DNA of 64,000 nt from Molanna angustata. Lineage: Eukaryota; Arthropoda; Insecta; Trichoptera; Molannidae. Shown here in pieces: positions 1-11,072 of this stretch. Every line of letters starts with the position of its first letter. The stretch's first letter is position 1. The position numbers were made by a program, and so were the translations under genes. The stretch lies in assembly GCA_963576475.1 (NCBI GenBank), contig OY754978.1:16588218-16652217 (forward strand), written 5' to 3'. The notes beneath the pieces are model-generated. The model did no database searches, was not told the DNA's origin, and was given only the letters and a program-made list of their open reading frames with translations.

Positions 1-2118
1 TATGTTGTTGTTGTAGATGACTTGGGTGTATTCCATGTAATGTTTTATTTTTCCATGTTTCAATTTTTGCGTCATGTGTTGTTATTTCTAGATTGCGTTC
101 GTTGTCGTTAAGTGTAAGTGGTGAGTATGTGTGATCTATGTTTATGATTTCGTTGTGTATTGGGCTATTTCGTTTTGTGTAGAAGTATTGCCTTAAGTTA
201 TTTATTTGTGTATGGTGTAGATTTTTTATGTCTATGAGTCCTCCTCCTCCTTCCTCTCTTGGCAGTGTGAATCTTTCTATTGCTGAATGTTCGTGGTGAA
301 TTCTATGTTTTGATGATGTTGTTCTGAGTTTAATGTTGAGATCGTCAAGTTCCGTATTGGTCCATTTAATTATTCCAAATGTATATGTTAGTACTGGTAT
401 TGCGTATGTGTTTATTGCTTTAGTCATATTTTTTCCATTTAGTTGTGTTTTGAGGAGGATATTTAGTCTTTTAAGGTATTCGTTTTTGGTGGTTTCTTTT
501 ATCTTTTTATCTTTTATGCTTGGGTTCTGGTGAATTCCCAATTATTTATAAAATTCATCTTCGTCCATTGCGCGTATTATTTCATTCGTATCCTTCAAGG
601 TGCTTCCCGTGAGTTCCTTGGGTTTACCTCTTACTATTGAGCATGTGTTGCATTTATCAATACCGAATTTCATTTTTATGTCATACCTAAAGCGTTCAGT
701 TTTATAAATTAGTTGTTTTAGTTCGTCATTATTTTTGCCATATAGTTTTAAATCGTCCATGTATAAAAGGTGGTTGATTTTTATAGGATTGGTATTTAAG
801 TTGTGTGTTGTGATTTTGTAGCCAAGTTTGCTTTTGTTAAGCATCTTGGAGAGTGGGTTGAGGGAGATACAGAACCATAGTGCGCTTAGGGAGTCACCTT
901 GAAAGATTCCGGTTTTAATGTTTATTTGTTTTGATTTTATCATTTTGTTGTTTAGTTTTAGGTATATTGTCGTGTTCCAGGTGTTCATTATTTGTTTTAA
1001 AAATTCTACAAGTTTTATGTCAATTTTGTATATTTCTAGAACTTTTACTAACCATGAGTGGGGGACACTATCAAAGGCTTTTTGGTAATCTATGTACATA
1101 TGCACAGTACATGTTCCTTTTCTTCTTTATCGCCTGATTTGTTATTGTCCGGTCGATGATGATTTGTTCTTTGAATCCTCTGCTTTGCTTTCTGCATCCT
1201 TTTTGTTCTTCTGTTAATATGTTATTTTGTGTTAGGAAAAGATCTATTTTTGTAGTTATAATTGAGGTAAGAATTTTGTATATTGTGGGTAGACATGTGA
1301 TTGGACGATATTTAGATGGATTTTTTGTGTCTGTTGATTTAGGTTTGAGATATGTGATACCTTTAGTGAAAAAAGATGGGAGGTTTTGGTTTTCCGTTAC
1401 GCATTTGTGTAATAGTTCGGAGAATTTTTCATGTGTTACAGGGAGATATTTGTACCAGTTTTTTGGGTATTATCTACGCCTGGTGTCTTCCAGTTGTGTG
1501 TCTTCTTTACAGCAGTTTTGAAGTCAGTTATATTTATTTGTATTGTGGCCATGTTTTGAAATTGGTTATTGTCATTTTCTTCCTCTGTTATCCATGTGGC
1601 ATTTTCGTTGTGTTTTTTGTTTTCAGACCAAATGTTCTCCCAGTATGATTCTATTTCATTTAATTTAGGTGCGTCTGTAATTTCTATATTGTTGTTTTTT
1701 AGGTTATTGTAGAAGCTTTTTTGGCTTGTTTGAAAATTGAGATTGTGTGTTTTCCTGTCATAGCATTTTTTGTAGCGTTTTAATCTATGTGATTGTGCTG
1801 ATAACTTTTGTGTTAGCGTATCAAGGAGTATAGTTAGGTTGTGTTCATTGTATTTGTCTTTAATCGTTTCAATTTCCCGTAGTTTTCTTGGATTTTTTAG
1901 ATTATCTTTAATTTTTTGTGTTACTTTGCCTATTTCATTTCTTAATGAGTTGATTTTGATTTGTATTCTGTGTTGCCATGCTGGTATAGTGCTTCTGTGT
2001 GTTCTATGGGAGTTTTCTGTTTTATTGTTTATATTTTGTTTGTTTAGTGTAATAATGGTGTATGCACTACAGTAAACTAATAGATGTAATTTTTCGAGTG
2101 TTGTTTCAGTGTTTATCA
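1..2118 (-). pseudogene. R4/Dong-like LINE copy A: linker, RT and thumb (broken)
   Basis: Minus-strand reverse transcriptase of a non-LTR element. From high to low coordinate: a basic linker, the pre-RT motif ending in WKTPGVDN (near 1470), an RT finger block with CRKQSRGFKEQ (near 1180), palm motif A DYQKAFDSVPHSW (near 1075), motif B GIFQGDSL (near 905), the catalytic LLYMDDLKLYG (near 755), and the thumb. Frames are broken at about 1468 (A-run) and about 1090 (4-nt insertion before DYQKAF), and by a TAA at 542-544. The C-terminal endonuclease lies beyond the window start. The N-terminal half is at 3165-4008, across an inserted HINE. R4/Dong is inferred from RT motifs, the restriction-like endonuclease of copy B and the TAA target; a related R2-superfamily clade is possible. 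Confidence 0.8.
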
Positions 2119-3164
2119 TCCAACTGTCGATTTGTTCAGGAGAACTTTGTTCTCTTAACATATCGACAATGTATCAAGCCAGAATACGCGAGAATTGTAT
2201 GGAGAGGTCTACTTTTTTCATGGATTTTCCAACTTTGAAGTCAAAAAACACCAACTTAGAGGCTTCGCAGCATATATGTTCCATACACGGATTTACTCAG
2301 AATTCGGAGTAGAACATTTCGTGTGTCTGTGTGTGTGTGTGTCTGTGTGTCTGTGTGTGTGTCTGTGTGTCTGTGTGTGTGTGTGTCTGTGTGTCCGTCC
2401 CCCCCTTATAACTTTTGATCCGCTCAATTTACAGAGCCTAAAATTTCAGAATATATAAACAGTTACAGGCCTACAAAACTTTTATACTCGGAATTTTGAA
2501 TTTTTGTTTCAGTCAGGGGTTATCAACTTTTGAATTTTTATTTTATTTTTCCATATATCTCAGAAACCATAAACGGTAGAACGCTGAAAATTGGTACAAA
2601 CATAGACAAATACAAAATCTCAAATTAGTTTTTTCAAAAAAATTCCAGGGTTTCTCAAACATTTTTTATTAAGAAAAATATTTTTTTTATGATAAATTTA
2701 TGAGTTTAACTGCCTATATTTCCAAAACTTTTACAATTATCGAAAAAAGCCGAAACACCCCAACTAGATAATTTAATTTTCTATAAAAAATATTGACATT
2801 GTAGTAGAAGATCTCAATTTTTTTTTAACAATTTTTTTAAAAATTGAATTTAGTGACGACATCGCTTCATACATTTTGTATGGCAGTCGCCTATACACAA
2901 TATGTAAGAAGACTTAATAGTTTGTTACTTCATCTCCAAACATACATACATACCATCATGCAATTTGCATATTCTGGGTAGGAAAAAGAATCTTCTTCCA
3001 TACTATCCTATCTTGACATACATTCCTACATATGTTGTATAGAAAACAAAATATCTGAAAATATTCAATAATTTGTATCTATGGGTTTATAGTTTGGTAC
3101 ATATTCTTCAACTATACATACTATCGCTATCGACAGTTGGATCTCATGTGTTACATGCAACTAG
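2119..3164 (+). mobile_element. HINE copy 1 (non-autonomous Helentron/DINE-like), inserted in LINE copy A
   Basis: Starts TCCAACTGTCGAT. The 5' subterminal repeat CCAACTGTCGAT is matched near the 3' end by its reverse complement ATCGACAGTTGG (3129-3140). The 3' end is a hairpin CATGT-gtt-ACATG (3145-3157) followed by CAACTAG. Inside are a 5' palindrome (about 2126-2167), a GT/TCTG microsatellite (about 2321-2393), a C run and ~700 bp of AT-rich sequence without an ORF. Asymmetric ends, subterminal inverted repeats, a 3' hairpin with CTAG and no target duplication are hallmarks of Helentron-associated elements such as Drosophila DINE-1. No Rep/helicase ORF, so non-autonomous. Insertion is between A and T of the LINE, and the LINE frame is in phase across it. 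Confidence 0.85.
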
Positions 3165-4008
3165 TGTTATGTAGAATTGTGTTGATAATATTGATCATGT
3201 TAATGGTTTGTTTGTTGATTTTGAGCTTTGGTAGGTGTGGTCTTGTTGTGGGGTCGCTATCTTTATATATTTCGATTGTGTGTTCTAGTGTGTTTGTGAT
3301 ATGTGTTTTTGTGTCTAGGTTTTGTTCTGTTCTTCCGTTGGTCTCGTCATTGTTGTTAGGGCTTATTGTTGTATTATTGTTCATATTGGTGGATTCGTTA
3401 GTTATGTTTATATTTGGTTGTTCAGTGTTATTTTGCTGTGGTATTATTGATATTTCCTGTGGATTGTTGTGGTTTATTTGTGTATTTGTTATGTCTTGTG
3501 TTAATGTACTTGTTCTATTTTGATTACTCATTCTGATTGCGTCTTGTTTTATTTGATCAAGTATTGATAGTTGTATTATTTTGTTGTTTATTATAACTCT
3601 TTTCTGGTCCGCCAGTCGCTGTTCTGTGATGTGTGAGAGTTCTAGATAAATTGTGGTGAATTGTGTATGTAGCTCCTGTCTGTATCCAATTATTTGTGTG
3701 TCTCCTTGTGTGATGGTGTAGTAGCAACGCATGAGGTTTATGTTCATGTCATCTGTCCATTTCATGCGTTGTCGTGGTTTTCCCGCTTTGGTGGTTGTCG
3801 GTTGACTTGCCGGCAAAGCACTTTCAGCAGGTCGGGTGTGTTGGGTTTCGGCTGTTGTTTCTTCGGGTGTCCCGGCATGTGTCCGCCTGTTCGACAGCAT
3901 GTCATTAGCGGCTCTCATGCTGCTACGCCCAGCGCTAACTCCGGACGTGCCCTGGCGCTCCCCAGGTAGCGGTGTTTGTCCGAGGCTTGTGTTTTTTGTG
4001 TGATCCAT
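3165..4008 (-). pseudogene. R4/Dong-like LINE copy A: N-terminal Myb-like region
   Basis: The ATG at 4006-4008 (minus) starts directly beside the (TAA)n tract that ends the neighbouring element; this start is preferred over an upstream in-frame ATG lying inside that neighbour. The protein begins MDHTKNTSLGQ, has a Ser/Thr/Pro-rich stretch, then a Myb/SANT-like block (QRMKWTDDMNINLMRCYY ... QRLADQKRVIINNK), which in this LINE type precedes the RT and probably binds the target. An Asn/Thr-rich region follows. The reading frame runs into the HINE and resumes in phase at 2118. Confidence 0.75.
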
Positions 4009-4035
4009 GTATATTATTATTATTATTATTATTAT
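4009..4035. repeat. (TAA)n junction between two Dong-like LINE copies
   Basis: A short run of ATT on + (TAA/AAT on -). On the minus strand it follows the 3' end of copy B (stop near 4140, about 100 nt of 3' UTR) and directly precedes the ATG of copy A. Dong elements are known for insertion into TAA repeats, so this looks like the target or tail at which the second copy integrated. Confidence 0.7.
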
Positions 4036-4139
4036 ATGTAGATTGATCTCGGTTATGATCCGGTAATTTCCTTCACAACGGAGCGTACTCAAGTTGTGAG
4101 GCTATGTGTTTGTGTGTCTGTGTGGTTGTGTGTAGTTGT

Positions 4140-4866
4140 TTAAAGTGGTACCTGTAGAAATTTTCTGACTATTGTGCATGTGTTGATAATTGTAGTTTTT
4201 TGTATGTTGGTGATTACGTATGGGGGTAACTTTAGTATGTCTATATTTTTTTGGAGAGTTTTTGGTATGATGCCTGTAGACGATAATATTATTGGGACTA
4301 TTGTTACTTTTTCTTGTTTCCACTGTGATTTTATCTGTTCTGCTAAAGGTATGTATTTATCTATTTTTTCTAAATGTTTCTTTTGTAGGTTTGCTGTATT
4401 TGGTATCGATATTTCTATTAGATATGTGTGTTTATGTATTTTGTCGATTAATGTAATGTCTGGTCGGTTATGTAGGTTTGTTCTGTCTGTGATTATGTCT
4501 CTATTCCAGTATAGTTTGTAGTTATCATTTTCTGTTACAGCTGGGGGTGTGTATTGATACCACTTGGGGTGTGTTTCGATAAGTTTATGTTTGTGGGCTA
4601 GTTCCAAATATATGTGTTTGCAGATGTTATCGTGTCTTATTGTATATTCCGTCGGTGCAAGAGTTGAGCAGCCACCTGTTATGTGTTCTATTGTTTCTTT
4701 TTGTAATTTGCACTTTCTGCATGTGTCGTTTGTTATTGTATTGTCTTTTATAATATGTTTCGTGTAGTTTTTTGTTTTTATTATTTTGTCCTGAATAGCT
4801 ATGATAAATCCTTCTGTTTCTGCGTATAGGTCTGAGTGTTTGAGCCAATTATTACTAAGGGCTTTT
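4140..4866 (-). pseudogene. R4/Dong-like LINE copy B: zinc knuckle and restriction-like endonuclease
   Basis: Open minus-strand frame from about 4866 to the stop at 4140, about 240 codons. It carries a Cys-His finger CRKCKLQKETIEHITGGC (near 4700), then a restriction-like endonuclease domain with NRPDITLID and LIEISIPNTANLQKKHLEK (near 4350-4450); the PD...E...K layout fits the R2/R4-type nuclease that nicks the target for target-primed reverse transcription. The upstream frame ends in a nonsense codon near 4868, so the polyprotein is not intact. Confidence 0.8.
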
Positions 4867-5574
4867 TATAAATATGTTGTTGTTGTAGATGACTTGGGTG
4901 TATTCCATGTAATGTTTTATTTTTCCATGTTTCAATTTTTGCGTCATGTGTTGTTATTTCTAGATTGCGTTCGTTGTCGTTAAGTGTAAGTGGTGAGTAT
5001 GTGTGATCTATGTTTATGATTTCGTTGTGTATTGGGCTATTTCGTTTTGTGTAGAAGTATTGCCTTAAGTTATTTATTTGTGTATGGTGTAGATTTTTTA
5101 TGTCTATGAGTCCTCTTCCTCCTTCCTCTCTTGGCAGTGTGAATCTTTCTATTGCTGAATGTTCGTGGTGAATTCTATGTTTTGATGATGTTGTTCTGAG
5201 TTTAATGTTGAGATCGTCGAGTTCCGTATTGGTCCATTTAATTATTCCAAATGTATATGTTAGTACTGGTATTGCGTATGTGTTTATTGCTTAAGTCATA
5301 TTTTTTCCATTTAGTTGTGTTTTGAGGAGGATATTTAGTCTTTTAAGGTATTCGTTTTTGGTGGTTTCTTTTATCTTTTTATCTTTTATGCTTGGGTTCT
5401 GGAGAATTCCCAAGTATTTATAAAATTCATCTTCGTCCATTGCGCGTATTATTTCATTCGTATCCTTCAAGGTGCTTCCCGTGTGTTCCTTGGGTTTACC
5501 TCTTACTATTGAGCATGTGTTGCATTTATCAATACCGAATTTCATTTTTATGTCATTACTAAAGCGTTCAGTTT
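4867..5574 (-). pseudogene. R4/Dong-like LINE copy B: RT thumb region
   Basis: Near-identical to 1-708 of the window (I counted under ten differences over ~700 bp), so it is the second copy of the same element. It encodes the region after the YMDD motif (KTERFSNDIKMKFGIDKC, then MDEDEFYKYLGILQNP). A TAA at 5291-5293 breaks the frame; copy A has a Lys codon there. Conversely copy B has TAC where copy A has its TAA at 542-544. A HINE interrupts the upstream end. Confidence 0.8.
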
Positions 5575-6614
5575 TCCAACTGTCGATTTGTTCAGGAGAA
5601 CTTTGTTCTCTTAACATATCGACAATGTATCAAGCCAGAATACGCGAGAATTGTATGGAGAGGTCTACTTTTTTCATGGATTTTCCAACTTTGAAGTCAA
5701 AAAACACCAACTTAGAGGCTTCGCAGCATATATGTTCCATACACGGATTTACTCAGAATTCGGAGTAGAACATTTCGTGTGTCTGTGTGTGTGTGTGTCT
5801 GTGTGTGTGTCTGTGTGTCTGTGTGTGTGTGTGTCTGTGTGTCCGTCCCCCCCTTATAACTTTTGATCCGCTCAATTTACAGAGCCTAAAATTTCAGAAT
5901 ATATAAACAGTTACAGGCCTACAAAACTTTTATACTCAGAATTTTGAATTTTTGTTTCAGTCAGGGGTTATCAACTTTTGAATTTTTATTTTATTTTTCC
6001 ATATATCTCAGAAACCATAAACGGTAGAACACTGAAAATTGGTACAAACATAGACAAATACAAAATCAAATTAGTTTTTTCAAAAAAATTCCAGGGTTTC
6101 TCAAACATTTTTTATTAAGAAAAATATTTTTTTTATGATAAATTTATGAGTTTAACTGCCTATATTTCCAAAACTTTTACAATTATCGAAAAAAGCCGAA
6201 ACACCCCAACTAGATAATTTAATTTTCTATAAAAAATATTAACATTGTAGTAGAAGATCTCAATTTTTTTTTAACAATTTTTTTAAAAATTGAATTTAGT
6301 GACGACATCGCTTCATATATTTTGTATGGCAGTCGCCTATAGACAATATGTAAGAAGACTTAATAGTTTGTTACTTCATCTCCAAACATACATACATACC
6401 ATCATGCAATTTGCATATTCTGGGTAGGAAAAAGGATCTTCTTCCATACTATCCTATCTTGACATACATACATACCTACATATGTTGTATAGAAAACAAA
6501 ATATCTGAAAATATTCAATAATTTGTATCTATGGGTTTATAGTTTGGTACATATTCTTCAACTATACATACTATCGCTATCGACAGTTGGATCTCATGTG
6601 TTACATGCAACTAG
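5575..6614 (+). mobile_element. HINE copy 2, inserted in LINE copy B
   Basis: Full-length element with TCCAACTGTCGAT start, GT microsatellite, ATCGACAGTTGG, 3' hairpin and CTAG end. The flanks (cagttt / tataaatt) join to give the uninterrupted sequence present in copy A near 697-712: an exact empty site, with no target duplication and no lost base. Confidence 0.88.
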
Positions 6615-6772
6615 TATAAATTAGTTGTTTTAGTTCGTCATTATTTTTGCCATATAGTTTTAAATCGTCCATGTATAAAAGGTGGTTGATTTTTATAGGA
6701 TTGGTATTTAAGTTGTGTGTTGTGATTTTGTAGCCAAGTTTGCTTTTGTTAAGCATCTTGGAGAGTGGGTAT
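6615..6772 (-). pseudogene. R4/Dong-like LINE copy B: catalytic YMDD segment
   Basis: Matches about 704-860 of copy A and includes the LLYMDDLKLYG coding stretch. Left and right neighbours are HINE copies 2 and 3. Sequence further 5' in the LINE does not reappear after the array at 26786, so copy B is 5'-truncated or lost its upstream part when the HINE cluster formed. Confidence 0.75.
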
Positions 6773-7798
6773 TCCAACTGTCGATTTGTTCAGGAGAACT
6801 TTGTTCTCTTAACATATCGACAATGTATCAAGCCAGAATACGCGAGAATTGTATGGAGAGGTCTACTTTTTTCACGGCTTTTCCAACTTTGAAGTCAAAA
6901 AACACCAACTTAGAGGCTTCGCAGCATATATGTTCCATACACGGATTTACTCAGAATTCGGAGTAGAACATTTCGTGTGTCTGTGTGTGTGTGTGTCTGT
7001 GTGTGTGTCTGTGTGTGTGTCTGTGTGTCCGTCCCCCCCTTATAACTTTTGATCCGCTCAATTTACAGAGCCTAAAATTTCAGAATATATAAACAGTTAC
7101 AGGCCTAGAAAACTTTTATACTCGAAATTTTGAATTTTTGTTTCAGTCAGGGGTTATCAACTTTTGAATTTTTATTTTATTTTTCCATATATCTCAGAAA
7201 CCATAAACGGTAGAACGCTGAAAATTGGTACAAACATAGACAAACACAAAATCTCAAATTAGTTTTTTCAAAAAAATTCCAGGGTTTCTCAAACATTTTT
7301 TATTAAGAAAAATATTTTTTTTATGATAAATTTATGTGTTTAACTGCCTATATTTCCAAAACTTTTATAATTATCGAAAAAAGCCGAAACACCCCAACTA
7401 GATAATTTAATTTTCTATAAAAAATATTAACATTGTAGTAGAAGATCTCAATTTTTTTTTAACAATTTTTTTAAAAATTGAATTTAGTGACGACATCGCT
7501 TCATACATTTTGTATGGCAGTCGCCTATACACAATATGTAAGAAGACTTAATAGTTTGTTACTTCATCTCCAAACATACATACATACCATCATGCAATTT
7601 GCATATTCTGGGTAGGAAAAAGGATCTTCTTCCATACTATCCTATCTTGACATACATACCTACATATGTTGTATAGAAAACAAAATATCTGAAAATATTC
7701 AATAATTTGTATCTATGGGTTTATAGTTTGGTACATATTCTTCAACTATACATACTATCGCTATCGACAGTTGGATCTCATGTGTTACATGCAACTAG
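6773..7798 (+). mobile_element. HINE copy 3
   Basis: Complete, with both subterminal repeats, 3' hairpin and CTAG at 7795-7798. It is joined tail-to-tail with copy 4 through the 5-nt linker TATTA (7799-7803). Its 3' half has the ATGTGTTTAAC variant also found in B-type array units, but an intact ATCGACAGTTGG. Confidence 0.85.
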
Positions 7799-7803
7799 TA
7801 TTA

Positions 7804-8828
7804 CTAGTTGCATGTAACACATGAGATCCAACTGTCGATAGCGATAGTATGTAAGGTTGAAGAATATGTACCAAACTATTAACCCATAAATACAAATTAT
7901 TTATTATTTTATGATATTTAGTTTTCTATACAACACATGTACCTAGGTAGTCAAGATAGGATAGTATGGAGGTCGGTCTTTTTTTCCTACCCGGAATATG
8001 AAAACAGCATGATGGTATATGTATATTGTATGTTTAGAGATGAAGTATCAAACTATTAAGTCTTCTTTGATATTGTGTATAGGTGACTACCATACAAATT
8101 GTATGAAGCGATGTCGTCACTAAATTCAATTTTTATAAAAATTGTTAAAAAAAAATTGAGATGTACTGCTACAATGTTCATATTTTTTATATAAAATTAA
8201 ATTATCTAGTTGGGGTGTTTCGGCTTTTTTCGATATTTAAAAAAAAATGGAAATATAGGCAGTTAAACTCATAAATTTATCATAAAAAAAATACTTTTCT
8301 TAATAAAAAATGCTTGAGAAACCCTGGAATTTTTTTGAAAAAACTTTTTGAGATTTTGTATTTGTCTATGTTTGTACCAATTTTCAGCGTTCTACCGTTT
8401 ATGGTTTCTGAGATATATGGAAAAATAAAATAAAAATTCAAAAGTTGATAACCCCTGACTGAAACAAAAATTCAAAATTCCGAGTATAAAAGTTTTGTAG
8501 GCCTGTAACTGTTTATATATTCTGAAATTTTAGGCTCTGTAAATTGAGCGGATCAAAAGTTATAAGGGGGGGACGGACACACAGACACACAGACACACAG
8601 ACACACACACACACACACAGACACACGAAATGTTCTACTCCGAATTCTGAGTAAATCCGTGTATGGAACATATATGCTGCGAAGCCTCTAAGTTGGTGTT
8701 TTTTGACTTCAAAGTTGGAAAAGCCGTGAAAAAAGTAGACCTCTCCATACAATTCTCGCGTATTCTGGCTTGATACATTGTCGATATGTTAAGAGAACAA
8801 AGTTCTCCTGAACAAATCGACAGTTGGA
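7804..8828 (-). mobile_element. HINE copy 4 (inverted, older 3' region)
   Basis: Reverse-oriented complete copy. Its 3' third (on +: CCTAGGTAGTCAAGATAGG, then a diverged block near 7970-8030) matches the element at 34224-35411 rather than the main array, so it belongs to, or recombined with, an older subfamily. GT tract is short. Confidence 0.85.
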
Positions 8829-8970
8829 TTATGTGTATGATATCAATGTGAAACTGATCATCTGTACGTAGATGAATATTATGAATACCTGTTGTTGACT
8901 TTGTATTTGGGTCAAACAAATTATTCCACATGGTTTCACCTCAACAACATAACATATATATAATCTTATA
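8829..8970. other. 142-bp unique spacer between inverted HINE copies
   Basis: Non-HINE sequence between copies 4 and 5, not found elsewhere in the window. On the minus strand a short open frame starts MWNNLFDPNTKSTTGIHN and reads to the edge of copy 4. It may be a piece of the original target or of another element. No function assigned. Confidence 0.5.
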
Positions 8971-10021
8971 CTAGTTGCATGTAACACATGAGATCCAACT
9001 GTCGATAGCGATAGTATGTATAGTTGAAGAATATGTACCAAACTATAAACCCATAGATACAAATTATTGAATATTTTCAGATATTTTGTTTTCTATACAA
9101 CATATATTATGTAGGTATGTATGTCAAGAAAGGATAGTATGGAGGAAGTTCCTTTTTTCCTACCCAGAATATGAAAATAGCATGATGGTATGTATGTTTG
9201 GAGATGAAGTATCAAACTATTAAGTCTTCTTACATATTGTGTATAGGCGACTGCCATACAAAATGTATGAAGCGATGTCGTCACTAAATTCAATTTTTAA
9301 AAAAATTGTTAAAAAAAATTGAGATCTTCTACTACAATGTTAATATTTTTTATAGAAAATTAAATTATCTAGTTGGGGTGTTTCGGCTTTTTTCGAAATT
9401 TAAAAAAAAAATGGAAATATAGGCAGTTAAACTCATAAATTTATCATAAAAAAAATACTTTTCTTAATAAAAAATGTTTGAGAAACCCTGGAATTTTTTT
9501 GAAAAAACTAATTTGAGATTTTGTATTTGTCTATGTTTGTACCAATTTTCAGCGTTCTAGCGTTTATGGTTTCTGAGATATATGGAAAAATAAAATAAAA
9601 ATTCAAAAGTTGATAACCCCTGACTGAAACAAAAATTCAAAATTCCGAGTATAAAAGTTTTGTAGGCCTGTAACTGTTTATATATTCTGAAATTTTAGGC
9701 TCTGTAAATTGAGCGGATCAAAAGTTATAAGGGGGGGACGGACACACAGACACACACACACACAGACACACAGACACACACACAGACACACACACAGACA
9801 CACACACACACAGACACACGAAATGTTCTACTCCGAATTCTGAGTAAATCCGTGTATGGAACATATATGCTGCGAAGCCTCTAAGTTGGTGTTTTTTGAC
9901 TTCAAAGTTGGAAAAGCCGTGAAAAAAGTAGACCTCTCCATACAATTCTCGCGTATTCTGGCTTGATACATTGTCGATATGTTAAGAGAACAAAGTTCTC
10001 CTGAACAAATCGACAGTTGGA
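8971..10021 (-). mobile_element. HINE copy 5 (inverted)
   Basis: Reverse-oriented complete copy, CTAG end at 8971-8974 on the complement. It shares the CGCTAGAACGCTG variant with the 3' half of array-terminal copy 21. It sits head-to-head with copy 6 across the linker TTATTAT (10022-10028). Confidence 0.85.
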
Positions 10022-10028
10022 TTATTAT

Positions 10029-11060
10029 TCCAACTGTCGATTTGTTCAGGAGAACTTTGTTCTCTTAACATATCGACAATGTATCAAGCCAGAATACGCG
10101 AGAATTGTATGGAGAGGTCTACTTTTTTCACGGCTTTTCCAACTTTGAAGTCAAAAAACACCAACTTAGAGGCTTCGCAGCATATATGTTCCATACACGG
10201 ATTTACTCAGAATTCGGAGTAGAACATTTCGTGTGTCTGTGTGTGTGTGTGTCTGTGTGTGTGTCTGTGTGTGTGTGTGTGTCTGTGTGTCCGTCCCCCC
10301 CTTATAACTTTTGATCCGCTCAATTTACAGAGCCTAAAATTTCAGAATATATAAACAGTTACAGGCCTACAAAACTTTTATACTCGGAATTTTGAATTTT
10401 TGTTTCAGTCAGGGGTTATCAACTTTTGAATTTTTATTTTATTTTTCCATATATCTCAGAAACCATAAACGGTAGAACGCTGAAAATTGGTACAAACATA
10501 GACAAACACAAAATCTCAAATAAGTTTTTTCAAAAAAATTCCAGGGTTTCTCAAACATTTTATATTAAGAAAAATATTTTTTTTATGATAAATTTATGTG
10601 TTTAACTGCCTATATTTCCAAAACTTTTACAATTATCGAAAAAAGCCGAAACACCCCAACTAGATAATTTAATTTTCTATAAAAAATATTAACATTGTAG
10701 TAGAAGATCTCAATTTTTTTTTAACAATTTTTTTAAAAATTGAATTTAGTGACGACATCGCTTCATACATTTTGTATGGCAGTCGCCTATACACAATATG
10801 TAAGAAGACTTAATAGTTTGTTACTTCATCTCCAAACATACATACATACCATCATGCAATTTGCATATTCTGGGTAGGAAAAAGGATCTTCTTCCATACT
10901 ATCCTATCTTGACATACATACCTACATATGTTGTATAGAAAACAAAATATCTGAAAATATTCAATAATTTGTATCTATGGGTTTATAGTTTGGTACATAT
11001 TCTTCAACTATACATACTATCGCTATCCTCAGTTGGATCTCATGTGTTACATGCAACTAG
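10029..11060 (+). mobile_element. HINE copy 6: A-type 5' half, B-type 3' half
   Basis: First forward copy of the main array. 5' half is A-type (CACGGCTTTTCC, single GTCC before the C run); 3' half is B-type (TATATTAAG, ATGTGTTTAAC, altered 3' repeat ATCCTCAGTTGG). A chimera with the switch in or near the GT tract. Confidence 0.85.
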
Positions 11061-11072
11061 TATTATTATTAT

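Noticed and set aside
2109..2312. Recurrent small ORF at the HINE 5' end (MYQARIRENCMERS...) as a conserved gene
   Set aside because: It recurs because the element recurs. In the diverged copy at 37491 the frame is destroyed by indels while the hairpin is kept, so selection on the peptide is not supported.
3137..3523. Plus-strand hydrophobic ORFs over the Dong-like LINE (e.g. 3137-3523, 4174-4521) as membrane proteins
   Set aside because: They are antisense shadows of Asn/Ile/Thr-rich LINE coding sequence on the minus strand.
10029..11060. Autonomous Helitron with Rep/helicase
   Set aside because: No copy has a coding region of sufficient length or a Rep or helicase motif.
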